Below are positions 15,282 through 23,457 of a stretch of DNA of 27,159 nucleotides, in pieces; position 1 is the first letter of the stretch; every line of letters begins with the position of its first letter. This DNA comes from an uncultured Prevotella sp. (GTDB lineage: Bacteria; Bacteroidota; Bacteroidia; Bacteroidales; Bacteroidaceae): positions 1-27,159 of the forward strand of contig CAAGLS010000129.1 of the NCBI GenBank assembly GCA_900770845.1, read 5' to 3'. The translations under genes and the position numbers were made by a program. The notes below the pieces were generated by a model, which made no database searches, was not told the DNA's origin, and was given only the letters and a program-made list of their open reading frames with translations.

Positions 15282-18200
15282 ATGAACGTATTAAGCTATA
15301 ACAACAAGACGACAGGAGAAGGGTGGATATCCCTCAACGGACAATACAACGCCGACGAGATAGAGCAAATCAGCGACCCCAACGGTGGATTGTCGGCCAA
15401 GCCGCGCACAGCCATCCCCTCGCCGTTTGCCCAGATGGACTTGGTGAAGAATGCCTTCAGGCGTCTGGCTACGCATGCCAATCTTAAAGGGGAGCTGATG
15501 GATGAGAGGCTCGTGGGCAACGCCCTCGACATAGCCCAGCTCTTCTTCAACTACACCGAACTGAGCAACAAGCTGAAGATTGTGGTGTGGAGCCGACAGA
15601 CTGAGGTGGAACGGCTCAAGAGCGAAGAGCGGCACAGGCTGTTGGGCGAGACCATAGAGATGTTCTTGGAGCAGGACAAGGAGGCGTTCAACTTCGACCA
15701 GATGGACCGGCTCTTCTTCCTCGTTTGCGGCGACAAGGTGGTGGGTTCCACATCCCCCGTCACACTGTGGATGGCCACCCCAAACGCACAGCCCGACTTG
15801 TGCCATATTCCCGTGGAGCAGAATGTTGGCCTCTTCCAAGCCTGGCGACCCCTCTATGAGCGGCAGGACACTTTCGTGAAATATGTCTATGCGCTCTTCA
15901 CCGCATTTCCCCAGCTGAAGAAGCTGTGCGGCGAGGTGAACGACTACCTCATAGCCAACATGCCCCTGCTCGACGCAGAGCTGCAGACACAGATACTCGA
16001 CGAGATTGGCAACCCGCGGGTTGTGGACCAGCAGGACGCGGAAAAAGCACGCACTTGGCTGGAGACCCATTTCGACATGGTCGACGATGGGGTTGAGGCC
16101 CTCGGCGTGCCATTTTATTGCGTGCGGCAGGTGGACATCCAAGAGGCCATCCGCAGGAGCGACTTTGTTGTCAGCCCCTCGCGCGAGCAGACCGACCCGC
16201 TGCCCTTGATACTCCAGAACCATCTCAACGCCCTTGAGCCCATGCGCTACATCACGGGGCCTTGGGACGACACCACCGTGATTCGGCGCGAGGACTACGC
16301 CTTGGCGCCGGAGAAGAGGATCCTGCCCGCCACCTCACACCAGTATCCGTGGCTGACGACAGACGACTTCCTGCAGCCCGTGCTCATCAAGCTGGACTAT
16401 GCCCTCGACAACGAGTGCTTCTTCAACGGCAACAGGCAGCAAGGCACGCGCGAGGCCGACGAACACGACTTCCTCCTGCCGCTGAAGCCCTTGTTCTTCA
16501 AATATTTCAATGCCGACGACTTGAAGGGAACCCTATCGGGGAAACCCCGTTTCGAGCTGGTGCACAGCAAGACCGGCGGCGTGGAGAGTGTGAAGGTGAC
16601 ACTGCGCATACCCATCCAGAAGGCCGGGCAATTCATCACCTTGGAGCGGACCTACCTGCAGGAGCACAACATGAACCTGCACTACGACGAGAGCAATGAC
16701 CGAGGCGTGTTCTTCACCCTGCCTTTCACGCTCACGGTGTTTCCCTTTGTCAGACTGGGGCAGGACGACAAGTACAAGGTGCAGCTCGTCAACCGGGCCA
16801 TGGGCATGCTCTCGGGCTGCAGCCTGCAGTTGGAATTCGCACATAACGGCTACAAGAACTATCTTGTTGGCGATAAGGTGGTGTGCCGCCACCGCAGTCT
16901 GAAATCGGAGAAGGGAATCGGCTCCGACTATTATTCCGTCAACGACAGTTTCGACTATGCCACCCTACGCCTCATCGACGACCATGGCGGCCTCGCCGCC
17001 GAGGGCGTGGTCTGCCCCAACTGGCCTGCCTACGTGCCGGGACATGAGGCCGTGACCTTCTCGGTGGACTTCGGCACGACCAATACCCACGTGGAATATA
17101 TGACGGGCGACAAGATGCCGGCACCCTTGGCCATGGACAGCATGGCCCGGCAGCGACTCTTGGCCACGCTCTACAACGGGCAGAACATCTATTACGACGC
17201 CCTGATGAAGCAGGAGTTCCTGCCCAAGGCACTCGGCGACGACTATGGATTCCCGCAGCGTACGGTGCTTTCGGAACCCGACCGCCTCGACGCCGAGACC
17301 GTGGACGAAATCATAGCCTTGGGCGATGCCAACATCCCCTTTGTGTATGAGAAGGAGAGCCTGGGCTATGCCAACCGCGTGGTGGCCAATCTGAAGTGGA
17401 GCACCGAGATAGCCAACAGCAAGCGCGTCAAGGCCTACCTCACCGAGCTGGCCCTGCTCATGCGCACGAAAGTGCTGTTGGAGAACGGCGACTTGCAGAA
17501 GACCCGTCTCGTGTGGTTCTATCCCTTGGCCATGAAGGTGGGCAACGTGAGGAAGATTGGCGAGAACTGGAGCCGAATCTTCCATGAGGTCTTCGGAGTG
17601 CGCCCCGACGGCGACAACCTCATCCAAATGCCCGAATCGGTGGCACCCTACTATTTCTACAAGTGCTCAAGCCGCTTCTTGGGCGCGGCCTCCACCGTGG
17701 CCAGCATCGACATCGGCGGCGGCTCAAGCGATGTGGTCGTCTTTGGCAGCAACGCCTCTCAGCCCACTTTCCTGACCTCGTTCCGCTTCGCCGCCAATGT
17801 GCTCTTCGGCGACGGCTTCTCAGAGGTGCCCCATGGCGACAGCAATCCGATGTTGGTGAAGTATGTGGAGCATTTCCGCCGTCATTTCGACAATGACGAT
17901 GAACTCTACGGCGAGTTGTCGGGAATCTTGGAAGACATCGCGGAGAAGAAGAAGAGTGAGGACATCAACGCTTTCCTCTTCTCGGTGGCTAACAACAAGG
18001 TGGTGAAGGGCAAGGAAGCCTTCTCCTACAACCTGCTTCTCAACCAGGACGAGCACCGCAAAATCATCTTCATCTATTTCTACGTGACCCTCATCTACTA
18101 CGTGGCCAGCATGATGCGGCACCGCGGGATAGGGAAGCCCCGCTCGGTGATGTTCTCCGGAACAGGCTCAAAGGTGCTTGACATCGTGGGTACGCAGCGC

Positions 18201-18743
18201 GATCTCGACCAGCTCACGCAGGCCGTCTTCGAGCGGGTGTACGGCGAGCGATACGACGCCGACGGCTTCTCGGTGGTGATGGAGAAGAAGGAGCCCAAGC
18301 AAATCACCTGCCGCGGGGCCTTGATGCAGGTGCGCGACAGTCGCGGCTGCGCCCAAGTGGCGGAGCTCAACAAGCTCATGGACAGCTTCGACAGCAGCTT
18401 GAAATACAACTACTCGATGATCTCAAAGGAAAAGCTTGTATATGACGATATGGACAACGCCGAAACCCGAGCCGAGATCGTGGAGCAGGTGAGACGCTTC
18501 AACGACTTCTTCTGTAGGCTCTGCGAGGACATCAAGGTGGTGGACCGCTTCTTGGTGGACTACAACAGTCTTCTGAGGTTCAAGGAATTGATGAACAAGA
18601 ACTTGGAGCATCATTTGGTCAATGGCTGGAGGTTCGTCAACCGCAACCAAGAGAGCAAGAACGGGAATGAGGAGATTGAGGACACGGTGTTCTTCTATCC
18701 CATCATTGGAAGTATTCGTGAGAATTTAATAGAGAATTTGTAA
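15282..18743 (+). CDS. Large protein with C-terminal actin/Hsp70-type ATPase domain
   Basis: The 1153-residue protein has two halves. Residues 1-590 carry no motif I recognise, with helical charged stretches and a beta-rich part near 440-560. From 590 the three motifs of the actin/Hsp70/sugar-kinase fold appear in order: phosphate 1, SVDFGTTNTHVEY (Asp596); phosphate 2, SIDIGGGSSDVVVFG (Asp810, Gly812-814); adenosine, VMFSGTGSKVLDIVG (Gly960, Gly962). The spacing between them is larger than in DnaK, leaving room for inserted subdomains. A helical tail (about 1045-1153) ends the chain. It has no signal peptide and should be cytoplasmic, binding ATP beside its tubulin-like neighbour. SrfB-type proteins are also about 1000 residues with a related ATPase; homology to them is possible but unproven. 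The next gene starts 2 bases after the stop, so the two are translationally coupled. Confidence 0.87.
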   Translation: MNVLSYNNKTTGEGWISLNGQYNADEIEQISDPNGGLSAKPRTAIPSPFAQMDLVKNAFRRLATHANLKGELMDERLVGNALDIAQLFFNYTELSNKLKIVVWSRQTEVERLKSEERHRLLGETIEMFLEQDKEAFNFDQMDRLFFLVCGDKVVGSTSPVTLWMATPNAQPDLCHIPVEQNVGLFQAWRPLYERQDTFVKYVYALFTAFPQLKKLCGEVNDYLIANMPLLDAELQTQILDEIGNPRVVDQQDAEKARTWLETHFDMVDDGVEALGVPFYCVRQVDIQEAIRRSDFVVSPSREQTDPLPLILQNHLNALEPMRYITGPWDDTTVIRREDYALAPEKRILPATSHQYPWLTTDDFLQPVLIKLDYALDNECFFNGNRQQGTREADEHDFLLPLKPLFFKYFNADDLKGTLSGKPRFELVHSKTGGVESVKVTLRIPIQKAGQFITLERTYLQEHNMNLHYDESNDRGVFFTLPFTLTVFPFVRLGQDDKYKVQLVNRAMGMLSGCSLQLEFAHNGYKNYLVGDKVVCRHRSLKSEKGIGSDYYSVNDSFDYATLRLIDDHGGLAAEGVVCPNWPAYVPGHEAVTFSVDFGTTNTHVEYMTGDKMPAPLAMDSMARQRLLATLYNGQNIYYDALMKQEFLPKALGDDYGFPQRTVLSEPDRLDAETVDEIIALGDANIPFVYEKESLGYANRVVANLKWSTEIANSKRVKAYLTELALLMRTKVLLENGDLQKTRLVWFYPLAMKVGNVRKIGENWSRIFHEVFGVRPDGDNLIQMPESVAPYYFYKCSSRFLGAASTVASIDIGGGSSDVVVFGSNASQPTFLTSFRFAANVLFGDGFSEVPHGDSNPMLVKYVEHFRRHFDNDDELYGELSGILEDIAEKKKSEDINAFLFSVANNKVVKGKEAFSYNLLLNQDEHRKIIFIYFYVTLIYYVASMMRHRGIGKPRSVMFSGTGSKVLDIVGTQRDLDQLTQAVFERVYGERYDADGFSVVMEKKEPKQITCRGALMQVRDSRGCAQVAELNKLMDSFDSSLKYNYSMISKEKLVYDDMDNAETRAEIVEQVRRFNDFFCRLCEDIKVVDRFLVDYNSLLRFKELMNKNLEHHLVNGWRFVNRNQESKNGNEEIEDTVFFYPIIGSIRENLIENL

Positions 18744-18745
18744 CG

Positions 18746-19216
18746 ATGGCAGACGAAAGCAATACATTGGAGTCGCGCCTCGCCCAGCTGGAAAAGCGGG
18801 TGGAGGAGCTGGAACTCCAGGTGAAGGCCCTCCAAGGCAATCCCCCCGCAGCGCCCGTCGTGGCGGCGGCGACAGACGCTCCAAGCCCCGAGAGCCAATA
18901 CCACACCATCTATCTTGGCGCTCCCACACCCGAAGGGGTGTTTGAGGAATACTCCGACGAGCAGCAGGCGGGCAAGAGCATCTACCAGCTCTCCACTCGG
19001 GATGGCCGCAACGGCACGTTCATCATGCTCCAGACCCCCGAGGCCCTGGCCACCGCCAACATCAGCGTGAGCCAGTTTATCAAGCCCGTTTGCAAAATCA
19101 TGGGCAATGCGCGCATCATGCCCCGCCGCATCGACACTGTGGAGGAGGGCAAGGTGATGAAGGATGGAGCCGTGTGGCGCATGCTGCGCAAGGCCGTCGT
19201 GGCTTTTGAGAATTAA
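18746..19216 (+). CDS. Small coiled-coil protein of the cytoskeletal-like cluster
   Basis: The 156-residue protein has an N-terminal heptad-repeat helix (about 6-30, LESRLAQLEKRVEELELQVK), an Ala/Pro linker (32-50), and a C-terminal domain of about 100 residues with alternating beta and helix, including YHTIYLGAPTPEGVFEEYSD and NGTFIMLQTPEALATANIS. The coiled coil suggests a dimer or an adaptor. I do not recognise the C-terminal domain. It begins 2 bases after the actin-like gene and ends 13 bases before the zinc-ribbon gene, so its stoichiometry is probably tied to theirs. No signal peptide; cytoplasmic. Confidence 0.85.
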   Translation: MADESNTLESRLAQLEKRVEELELQVKALQGNPPAAPVVAAATDAPSPESQYHTIYLGAPTPEGVFEEYSDEQQAGKSIYQLSTRDGRNGTFIMLQTPEALATANISVSQFIKPVCKIMGNARIMPRRIDTVEEGKVMKDGAVWRMLRKAVVAFEN

Positions 19217-19229
19217 GCAGGAATAAGAA

Positions 19230-20090
19230 GTGAAAGTAAAATGTCCCAAATGCCGTCTCACCTTTGAAGTGAAGACGATACCCGGAATTACAGAGGTGGC
19301 ATGCAACTGTCCCCGCTGCGGTACTCCCTTTACCTATCAGCTATCGGAAGAAGAGGCTGACGGCACAGCCCCCGACACCGCTCCCGACGCGGGACCGGCC
19401 GCAGGGGAAGCCGCCCCTCCACAAACCAACGCCACCGACAGCGGCCAAGCGGGAGCCAACGGGATTCCACCTCAACCCAACACCCATCAGCAAGACCAGG
19501 GCCAGCAGGGGGCAACGTATGGGCGGGATTCCAATGGCTACAGTCAGCCCTCTCGGTCGACGATGCCGATGTCGGACTTTGGACAGCCCCTGTTCAATCC
19601 GCTTCCCCCCAACCAGTCCCAGAAGCCGAAGTCGTGCCTCTCGTCGTGTCTGAACAAGATGCTGGGGGCGGTCCTCGTGATTGCCGCCATCATCATCGTG
19701 GCCAACAAATGCTCGGGCAGTTCCTCTGACGACTACCCCCCATCCGCAGACGTGGAGCAGCCGAAGGACGCCTCTTCCCCCTCGGCCAGCCATGAGGCCG
19801 ATGACTTTGTGGAGGTCAACGCCCAGAAAGCCCCCGACTGGATTCAAGGCACCTGGGTATACGACGATGACGGTGAGGACGGACTGGGACGCATCACGAT
19901 AGTGATCCATGGGAATCATCTGAAGGAGCAAATCAACGATATGGAGGCGGCGGAGGGAACCTTTTACTACTCGGCAGGAACGCTCCACTTCGAGTCGCCC
20001 GACGGCCGCTCGCGCTGCGACTATCCGCTCAACCATAAGCGGAAGAGCATAGAGTGGCAAGACGGAAAGTTCATGCACAAAGCCGACTGA
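19230..20090 (+). CDS. Zinc-ribbon, single-membrane-span protein with extracytoplasmic GTW domain
   Basis: The 286-residue protein uses a GTG start at 19230; this start puts the zinc ribbon at the very N-terminus (Cys5, Cys8, Cys27, Cys30; MKVKCPKC then CPRCG), as in MJ0042-type ribbons. A Pro/Gln/Gly-rich disordered linker (41-135) follows, then a membrane span (about 144-158), an acidic Ser-rich stretch, and a C-terminal beta domain from 203 (WIQGTWVYDDDG...FYYSAGTLHFES), resembling small lipocalin-like domains that begin with GTW. With no signal peptide the ribbon should be cytoplasmic and the beta domain periplasmic, so the protein could link the cytoplasmic tubulin/actin-like pair to the envelope. 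The MATE gene overlaps its stop (TGATG). Confidence 0.85.
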   Translation: MKVKCPKCRLTFEVKTIPGITEVACNCPRCGTPFTYQLSEEEADGTAPDTAPDAGPAAGEAAPPQTNATDSGQAGANGIPPQPNTHQQDQGQQGATYGRDSNGYSQPSRSTMPMSDFGQPLFNPLPPNQSQKPKSCLSSCLNKMLGAVLVIAAIIIVANKCSGSSSDDYPPSADVEQPKDASSPSASHEADDFVEVNAQKAPDWIQGTWVYDDDGEDGLGRITIVIHGNHLKEQINDMEAAEGTFYYSAGTLHFESPDGRSRCDYPLNHKRKSIEWQDGKFMHKAD

Positions 20091-21394
20091 TGGACCAGCT
20101 CAACCGACAAATCCTCAAGTTGGCCCTGCCCTCCATTGTGAGCAACATCACGGTGCCTCTCCTTGGACTGGTGGACCAAGCCATTGTGGGCCATTTGGGC
20201 GCGGCCGCCTATATTGGGGCGGTAGCTGTGGGAACGATGATATTCAACGTGGTTTATTGGATATTCGGATTCCTGCGCATGTCGACGAGTGGCCTCACCT
20301 CGCAGGCCTGGGGAAGCCGCAACCTGTCGGAAATCGTCAACATCTTCATCCGCTCCCTCCTCTTGGGGGAGGCTGTGGCGTTGTTTTTCCTCATTCTCCA
20401 ACGTCCTTTGTATCTTGTCGCCGTGGCTCTGATAGGCCCCTCGCCACAGCTCCAGCCCTTGGTGGAGGCCTATTTCAGGATTGGCATTTGGGGCGCGCCA
20501 GCCGTGTTTGGTGTCTACGCCCTGACAGGCTGGTATGTGGGCATGCAGAATACGCGGCTGCCCATGGCCGTGAGCATCATACAGGTCAGCTCGAATGTCA
20601 TCCTCTCCTTGTTTTTTGTCTTCGTCTTGGGCATGAGGATAGAGGGCGTGGCATGGGGAACCATGCTCTCCCAATGGATAGGTTTTCTGATGATGTTGGG
20701 CTTCTGGCGCAAGTATTATGGCAGGTTGGCGCGTTATCGCCGGCCTTTGGGCGAAGTGATGCGCGGCGAGCAGTTGAGGCGTTTTTTCAGTGTCAACCGC
20801 GACATCTTCCTTCGCACGCTGTTTCTTGTTGCCGTGAACCTCTTCTTCACCTCGGCTGGAGCCCGGCAAGGCGACCTTGTCCTCTCGGTAAATGCATTGT
20901 TGATGACCTTCAGCACCTTGTTCTCCTATTTCATGGACGGGTTTGCGAATGCCGCGGAGGCGCTTTGCGGCCACTCCTACGGAGCCTCGCAAACGGATGA
21001 AGCCGCGCAGGACAGGAGCCGTTTGCTCTATCGTCGCCTGATGCTCTGGGGGCTGGGCATGGCGGTGGTCTTCTCCGCCGTCTATTTCGTTGGCGGCAAA
21101 GGCCTGCTTCGGTTCCTGACCAACAATGTGGATGTGCTCGGCGGCGCCAGGCCTTATCTGCTTTGGGCGAGTCTGATTCCCCTCAGTGGATTCGCCGCTT
21201 ATATCTTCGATGGCATCTTCATCGGCATCACCGCCACTCGCGGGATGCTTGTATCCTCGGCCATTGCCGCCTTGTGCTTTTTCATTGTGTTTCTCATTTT
21301 CCAATCCTCATTGGGCAACCATGCGTTGTGGCTGGCTTTCCTTTTATTCCTGCTTTTCCGCGGAATAGGCCAATACTTTTGGCTTCGCGCTTAG
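20090..21394 (+). CDS. MATE family efflux transporter (DinF-like)
   Basis: The 434-residue protein shows the MATE fold: about 12 hydrophobic helices in two halves, a first helix LALPSIVSNITVPLLGLVDQ with the conserved acidic Asp29, then AIVGHLG, and the loop SGLTSQAWGSRN typical of DinF-like members. MATE proteins export organic cations and drugs, or lipids and metabolites, using H+ or Na+. The start at 20090 overlaps the zinc-ribbon stop (TGATG), so translation is coupled; an upstream in-frame ATG at 20054 is within that gene and less likely. Whether it works with the upstream cluster or only shares its transcript is open. The last codons and stop lie inside a large hairpin shared with the convergent porin gene. 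Confidence 0.93.
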   Translation: MDQLNRQILKLALPSIVSNITVPLLGLVDQAIVGHLGAAAYIGAVAVGTMIFNVVYWIFGFLRMSTSGLTSQAWGSRNLSEIVNIFIRSLLLGEAVALFFLILQRPLYLVAVALIGPSPQLQPLVEAYFRIGIWGAPAVFGVYALTGWYVGMQNTRLPMAVSIIQVSSNVILSLFFVFVLGMRIEGVAWGTMLSQWIGFLMMLGFWRKYYGRLARYRRPLGEVMRGEQLRRFFSVNRDIFLRTLFLVAVNLFFTSAGARQGDLVLSVNALLMTFSTLFSYFMDGFANAAEALCGHSYGASQTDEAAQDRSRLLYRRLMLWGLGMAVVFSAVYFVGGKGLLRFLTNNVDVLGGARPYLLWASLIPLSGFAAYIFDGIFIGITATRGMLVSSAIAALCFFIVFLIFQSSLGNHALWLAFLLFLLFRGIGQYFWLRA

Positions 21395-21425
21395 TTGTCC
21401 ACAGGGGACAATTTCGCGCGAAGCC
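21381..21425. terminator. Hairpin between convergent genes (probable bidirectional terminator)
   Basis: GGCTTCGCGC (21381-21390) pairs perfectly with GCGCGAAGCC (21416-21425). An inner 6-bp stem TTGTCC/GGACAA lies within. The MATE stop codon is inside the structure and the opposite-strand porin gene ends 7 bases beyond. No T run follows on either strand, so it may block read-through or protect 3' ends rather than act as a classical terminator. Confidence 0.6.
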
Positions 21426-21431
21426 TTGGGG

Positions 21432-22112
21432 TCAGAAGTTCACTCCAAAAGTGAGGTTGAAGCATCCCGTGCGCGTGTCGTCGAAATCGTCGTTCCCGAC
21501 GTTGGCCAGTCCAATGTCGTAGCTGGCCTCAAGATAGAGCATGTCGAAACCAAAGCCGCATCCCAGTCTCAGTCCACCGTCGAACCGGCGGAAGTGCTGC
21601 GCGATGTCACTGTCGTAGCTGCTGTAGGCCTCACGGTTGGCGAAGTCCTTGATCTTGCCCGCCACTCCACAACTCAAGTAGCCCCCCATGAACGGCTGGA
21701 TAGAGAAGGTGGGGTCCACGTTGTACTTGTATTTGAGCAATAGCGGCACTTCAAGGTAGTCGAGGGAATAGGTGAACTTGTTGCCGTTGTAGGTGCTCTT
21801 TCCGCCCTTCTCGTTGTAGTAGAGTCCGGATTCGAAATAGAGCGGTGCGGCGGGGGTGAGCTGGGTACCAATGGCGAAGCCCGCGTTGAGTCCGGCTTTG
21901 GCGTCGTTGCCGTCGAGATAGGGCGAGTCGCTGTGGACGGTGCCCACGGCCAATCCTATGCGGAATCCATAATAGGTGGCCTTGTATTGCTGGCCGCGGA
22001 GGTAGCTTGCCCTGTGGCGCGGTGGGATGGGGCGCCCGTCGGGATAATATTGTGCCATTGCTGCCATTGCCGGCAACAGAAGCAGGAGTGTTAGGAATGT
22101 GGTCTTTCTCAT
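21432..22112 (-). CDS. Porin-family outer-membrane beta-barrel protein (PorT-like)
   Basis: The 226-residue protein has a signal peptide (1-20, cleavage AMA-Q) and a run of amphipathic strands separated by turns, ending in a Phe (FGVNF), as expected for an 8- or 10-strand barrel. Segments such as LYFESGLYYNEKG and LDYLEVPLLLKYKYN match the outer-membrane beta-barrel domain widespread in Bacteroidetes (the PorT-like, 'porin family' annotation). An N-terminal basic/proline stretch precedes the barrel. It is alone on this strand, with its own TAnnTTTG box. Function not predictable. Confidence 0.9.
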   Translation of the reverse strand: MRKTTFLTLLLLLPAMAAMAQYYPDGRPIPPRHRASYLRGQQYKATYYGFRIGLAVGTVHSDSPYLDGNDAKAGLNAGFAIGTQLTPAAPLYFESGLYYNEKGGKSTYNGNKFTYSLDYLEVPLLLKYKYNVDPTFSIQPFMGGYLSCGVAGKIKDFANREAYSSYDSDIAQHFRRFDGGLRLGCGFGFDMLYLEASYDIGLANVGNDDFDDTRTGCFNLTFGVNF

Positions 22113-22137
22113 AAAGCTTGTTTGTTGGTTACAGTGG

Positions 22138-22145
22138 CAAATTTA
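22138..22145 (-). promoter_or_regulatory. -7 box of the porin-family gene (minus strand)
   Basis: On the minus strand the sequence reads TAAATTTG, an exact TAnnTTTG match, 25 bases upstream of the ATG. I see no good -33 element about 20 bases further upstream. Confidence 0.55.
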
Positions 22146-22284
22146 AGCCTTTTCCGTCAGCCGCCGGGGTGGGGGAGTCCTAAACTCGGGTAGGAGAATC
22201 CCTAAAGTTAAGGGGGGATTTCGGAGCGGTCATGCCTTTTGCACAGTTGCATGTGGCTTGTTCTACCTAAAAAAGATAAAAAAA

Positions 22285-22316
22285 GTTGGGAAATTGGTAT
22301 TTTCTTTATACTTTTG
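22285..22316 (+). promoter_or_regulatory. Bacteroidetes-type promoter for the MORN/branching-enzyme genes
   Basis: The -7 box TACTTTTG (22309-22316) has GTTG at 22285-22288 as -33 with a 20-base spacer, in an A/T-rich stretch. Transcription would start near 22323, about 22 bases before the GTG start. The rest of 22146-22284 between the divergent promoters holds no gene I can support. Confidence 0.75.
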
Positions 22317-22344
22317 TGATTGATAAACCTAACGAAATAAAATT

Positions 22345-23457
22345 GTGAGAAATAAGATATTGTTATCATTCCTGTTGGCGCTTTCTCTGTCGGCCTCGGC
22401 GCAGAAGATAACCCTTGGCAGTTGCACCACCCGCGACGGCGGACAATACAAGGGCGAGATGGTCTCTGGCCGTCCCCACGGAAAGGGAAGCACGGTATAC
22501 AAGAACGGCGACACCTACGAGGGCCAATATGTGAAGGGAAAGCGGCAGGGCTATGGGGTCTACACATTCTCCGACGGAGAGAAGTACGAGGGAGAATGGT
22601 TTCAGGACCAGCAGCATGGCACCGGCACGTTCTACTTCTCCAACAACAATAAGTATGTGGGGCTGTGGTTCCGTGACTACCAGCAGGGGCATGGCGTGAT
22701 GTATTATTATAATGGAGACAAGTATGACGGCGACTGGTTCAAGGACCAGCGTCAGGGCACCGGCACCTACACGTTCTCCAACGGGGCCTACTACAAGGGT
22801 CAGTGGAAGAACGACCAGAAGAACGGGCGCGGTTTCTTCGACTGGGGCGACGGCACCACCTACAACGGCAACTGGACGGACAACATGCGCTCGGGCAAAG
22901 GCGTGAACCGCTATGCCGACGGCGATGTATACAATGGCGACTGGCTCAACGACATACAGAACGGCAAGGGCATCTACGCCTTCCAGAACGGCGATGTCTA
23001 CGAGGGCGACTACGTGCAGGGAGAGCGCACGGGAATGGGCATCTTCAAGTATGCCAACGGCGACAAGTACACCGGACAATTCAAGGACGGCGACAAGGAC
23101 GGCCAGGGCACTTTCACATGGAAGAATGGCGACACCTACACGGGAGGCTGGGCCGGTGACAAGCAGAACGGCCACGGCAAGCTGGTGAAGAGGAACGGCG
23201 ATGTCTTTGAGGGCAACTTCAAGGACGGCAATGTGGAGGGCGAGGTCATCATCCACTTCTCCGACGGCAGCAAGTTCAAGGGAGTCTTCCACAATGGCAA
23301 GCGCAACGGTGCGGCCATAGAGGAGACCAAGGACGGCAAGCGCTTCGAGGGAACCTACCGCGACAATGTGCGCGACGGCAAGTTTGTGGAGAAGGACCGC
23401 AACGGGCAGGTCACCGCCACCGGGCGTTACGAGAATGGAAAGCGATTCGAGGATTGA
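22345..23457 (+). CDS. Exported MORN-repeat protein (14 repeats)
   Basis: The GTG start gives a 370-residue protein with a clean signal peptide (MRNKILLSFLLALSLSASAQ). Residues 34-355 are 14 back-to-back MORN repeats of exactly 23 residues each, with the pattern YxGxxxxxxxxGxGxxxxxxGD, plus a 15-residue partial repeat. The last three repeats are diverged. MORN arrays fold as a long flat beta solenoid used for protein or lipid contact and, in eukaryotes, membrane association. The start was chosen from the promoter and signal peptide; no ATG suits. It lies upstream of the branching enzyme gene with 123 bases between and no clear promoter there, so the two may share a transcript. Its role in the periplasm or at the surface is unknown. 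Confidence 0.92.
   Translation: MRNKILLSFLLALSLSASAQKITLGSCTTRDGGQYKGEMVSGRPHGKGSTVYKNGDTYEGQYVKGKRQGYGVYTFSDGEKYEGEWFQDQQHGTGTFYFSNNNKYVGLWFRDYQQGHGVMYYYNGDKYDGDWFKDQRQGTGTYTFSNGAYYKGQWKNDQKNGRGFFDWGDGTTYNGNWTDNMRSGKGVNRYADGDVYNGDWLNDIQNGKGIYAFQNGDVYEGDYVQGERTGMGIFKYANGDKYTGQFKDGDKDGQGTFTWKNGDTYTGGWAGDKQNGHGKLVKRNGDVFEGNFKDGNVEGEVIIHFSDGSKFKGVFHNGKRNGAAIEETKDGKRFEGTYRDNVRDGKFVEKDRNGQVTATGRYENGKRFED
22444..23409 (+). repeat. Coding tandem repeat, 14 units of 69 bp
   Basis: The MORN array is an uninterrupted 69-bp periodicity in DNA, with every unit the same length. Units differ at many positions, including silent ones, so the array is old rather than freshly amplified. Recurrent AACGGCGAC and GGCAC motifs mark each unit. 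Confidence 0.85.

Noticed and set aside
20021..21304. 427-codon minus-strand frame opposite the MATE gene
   Set aside because: Hydrophilic low-complexity shadow (His/Glu/Gln-rich) of the hydrophobic MATE sequence.
22345..23457. CRISPR-like regular repeats
   Set aside because: The 69-bp periodicity is a coding MORN array with intact frame and no spacers.
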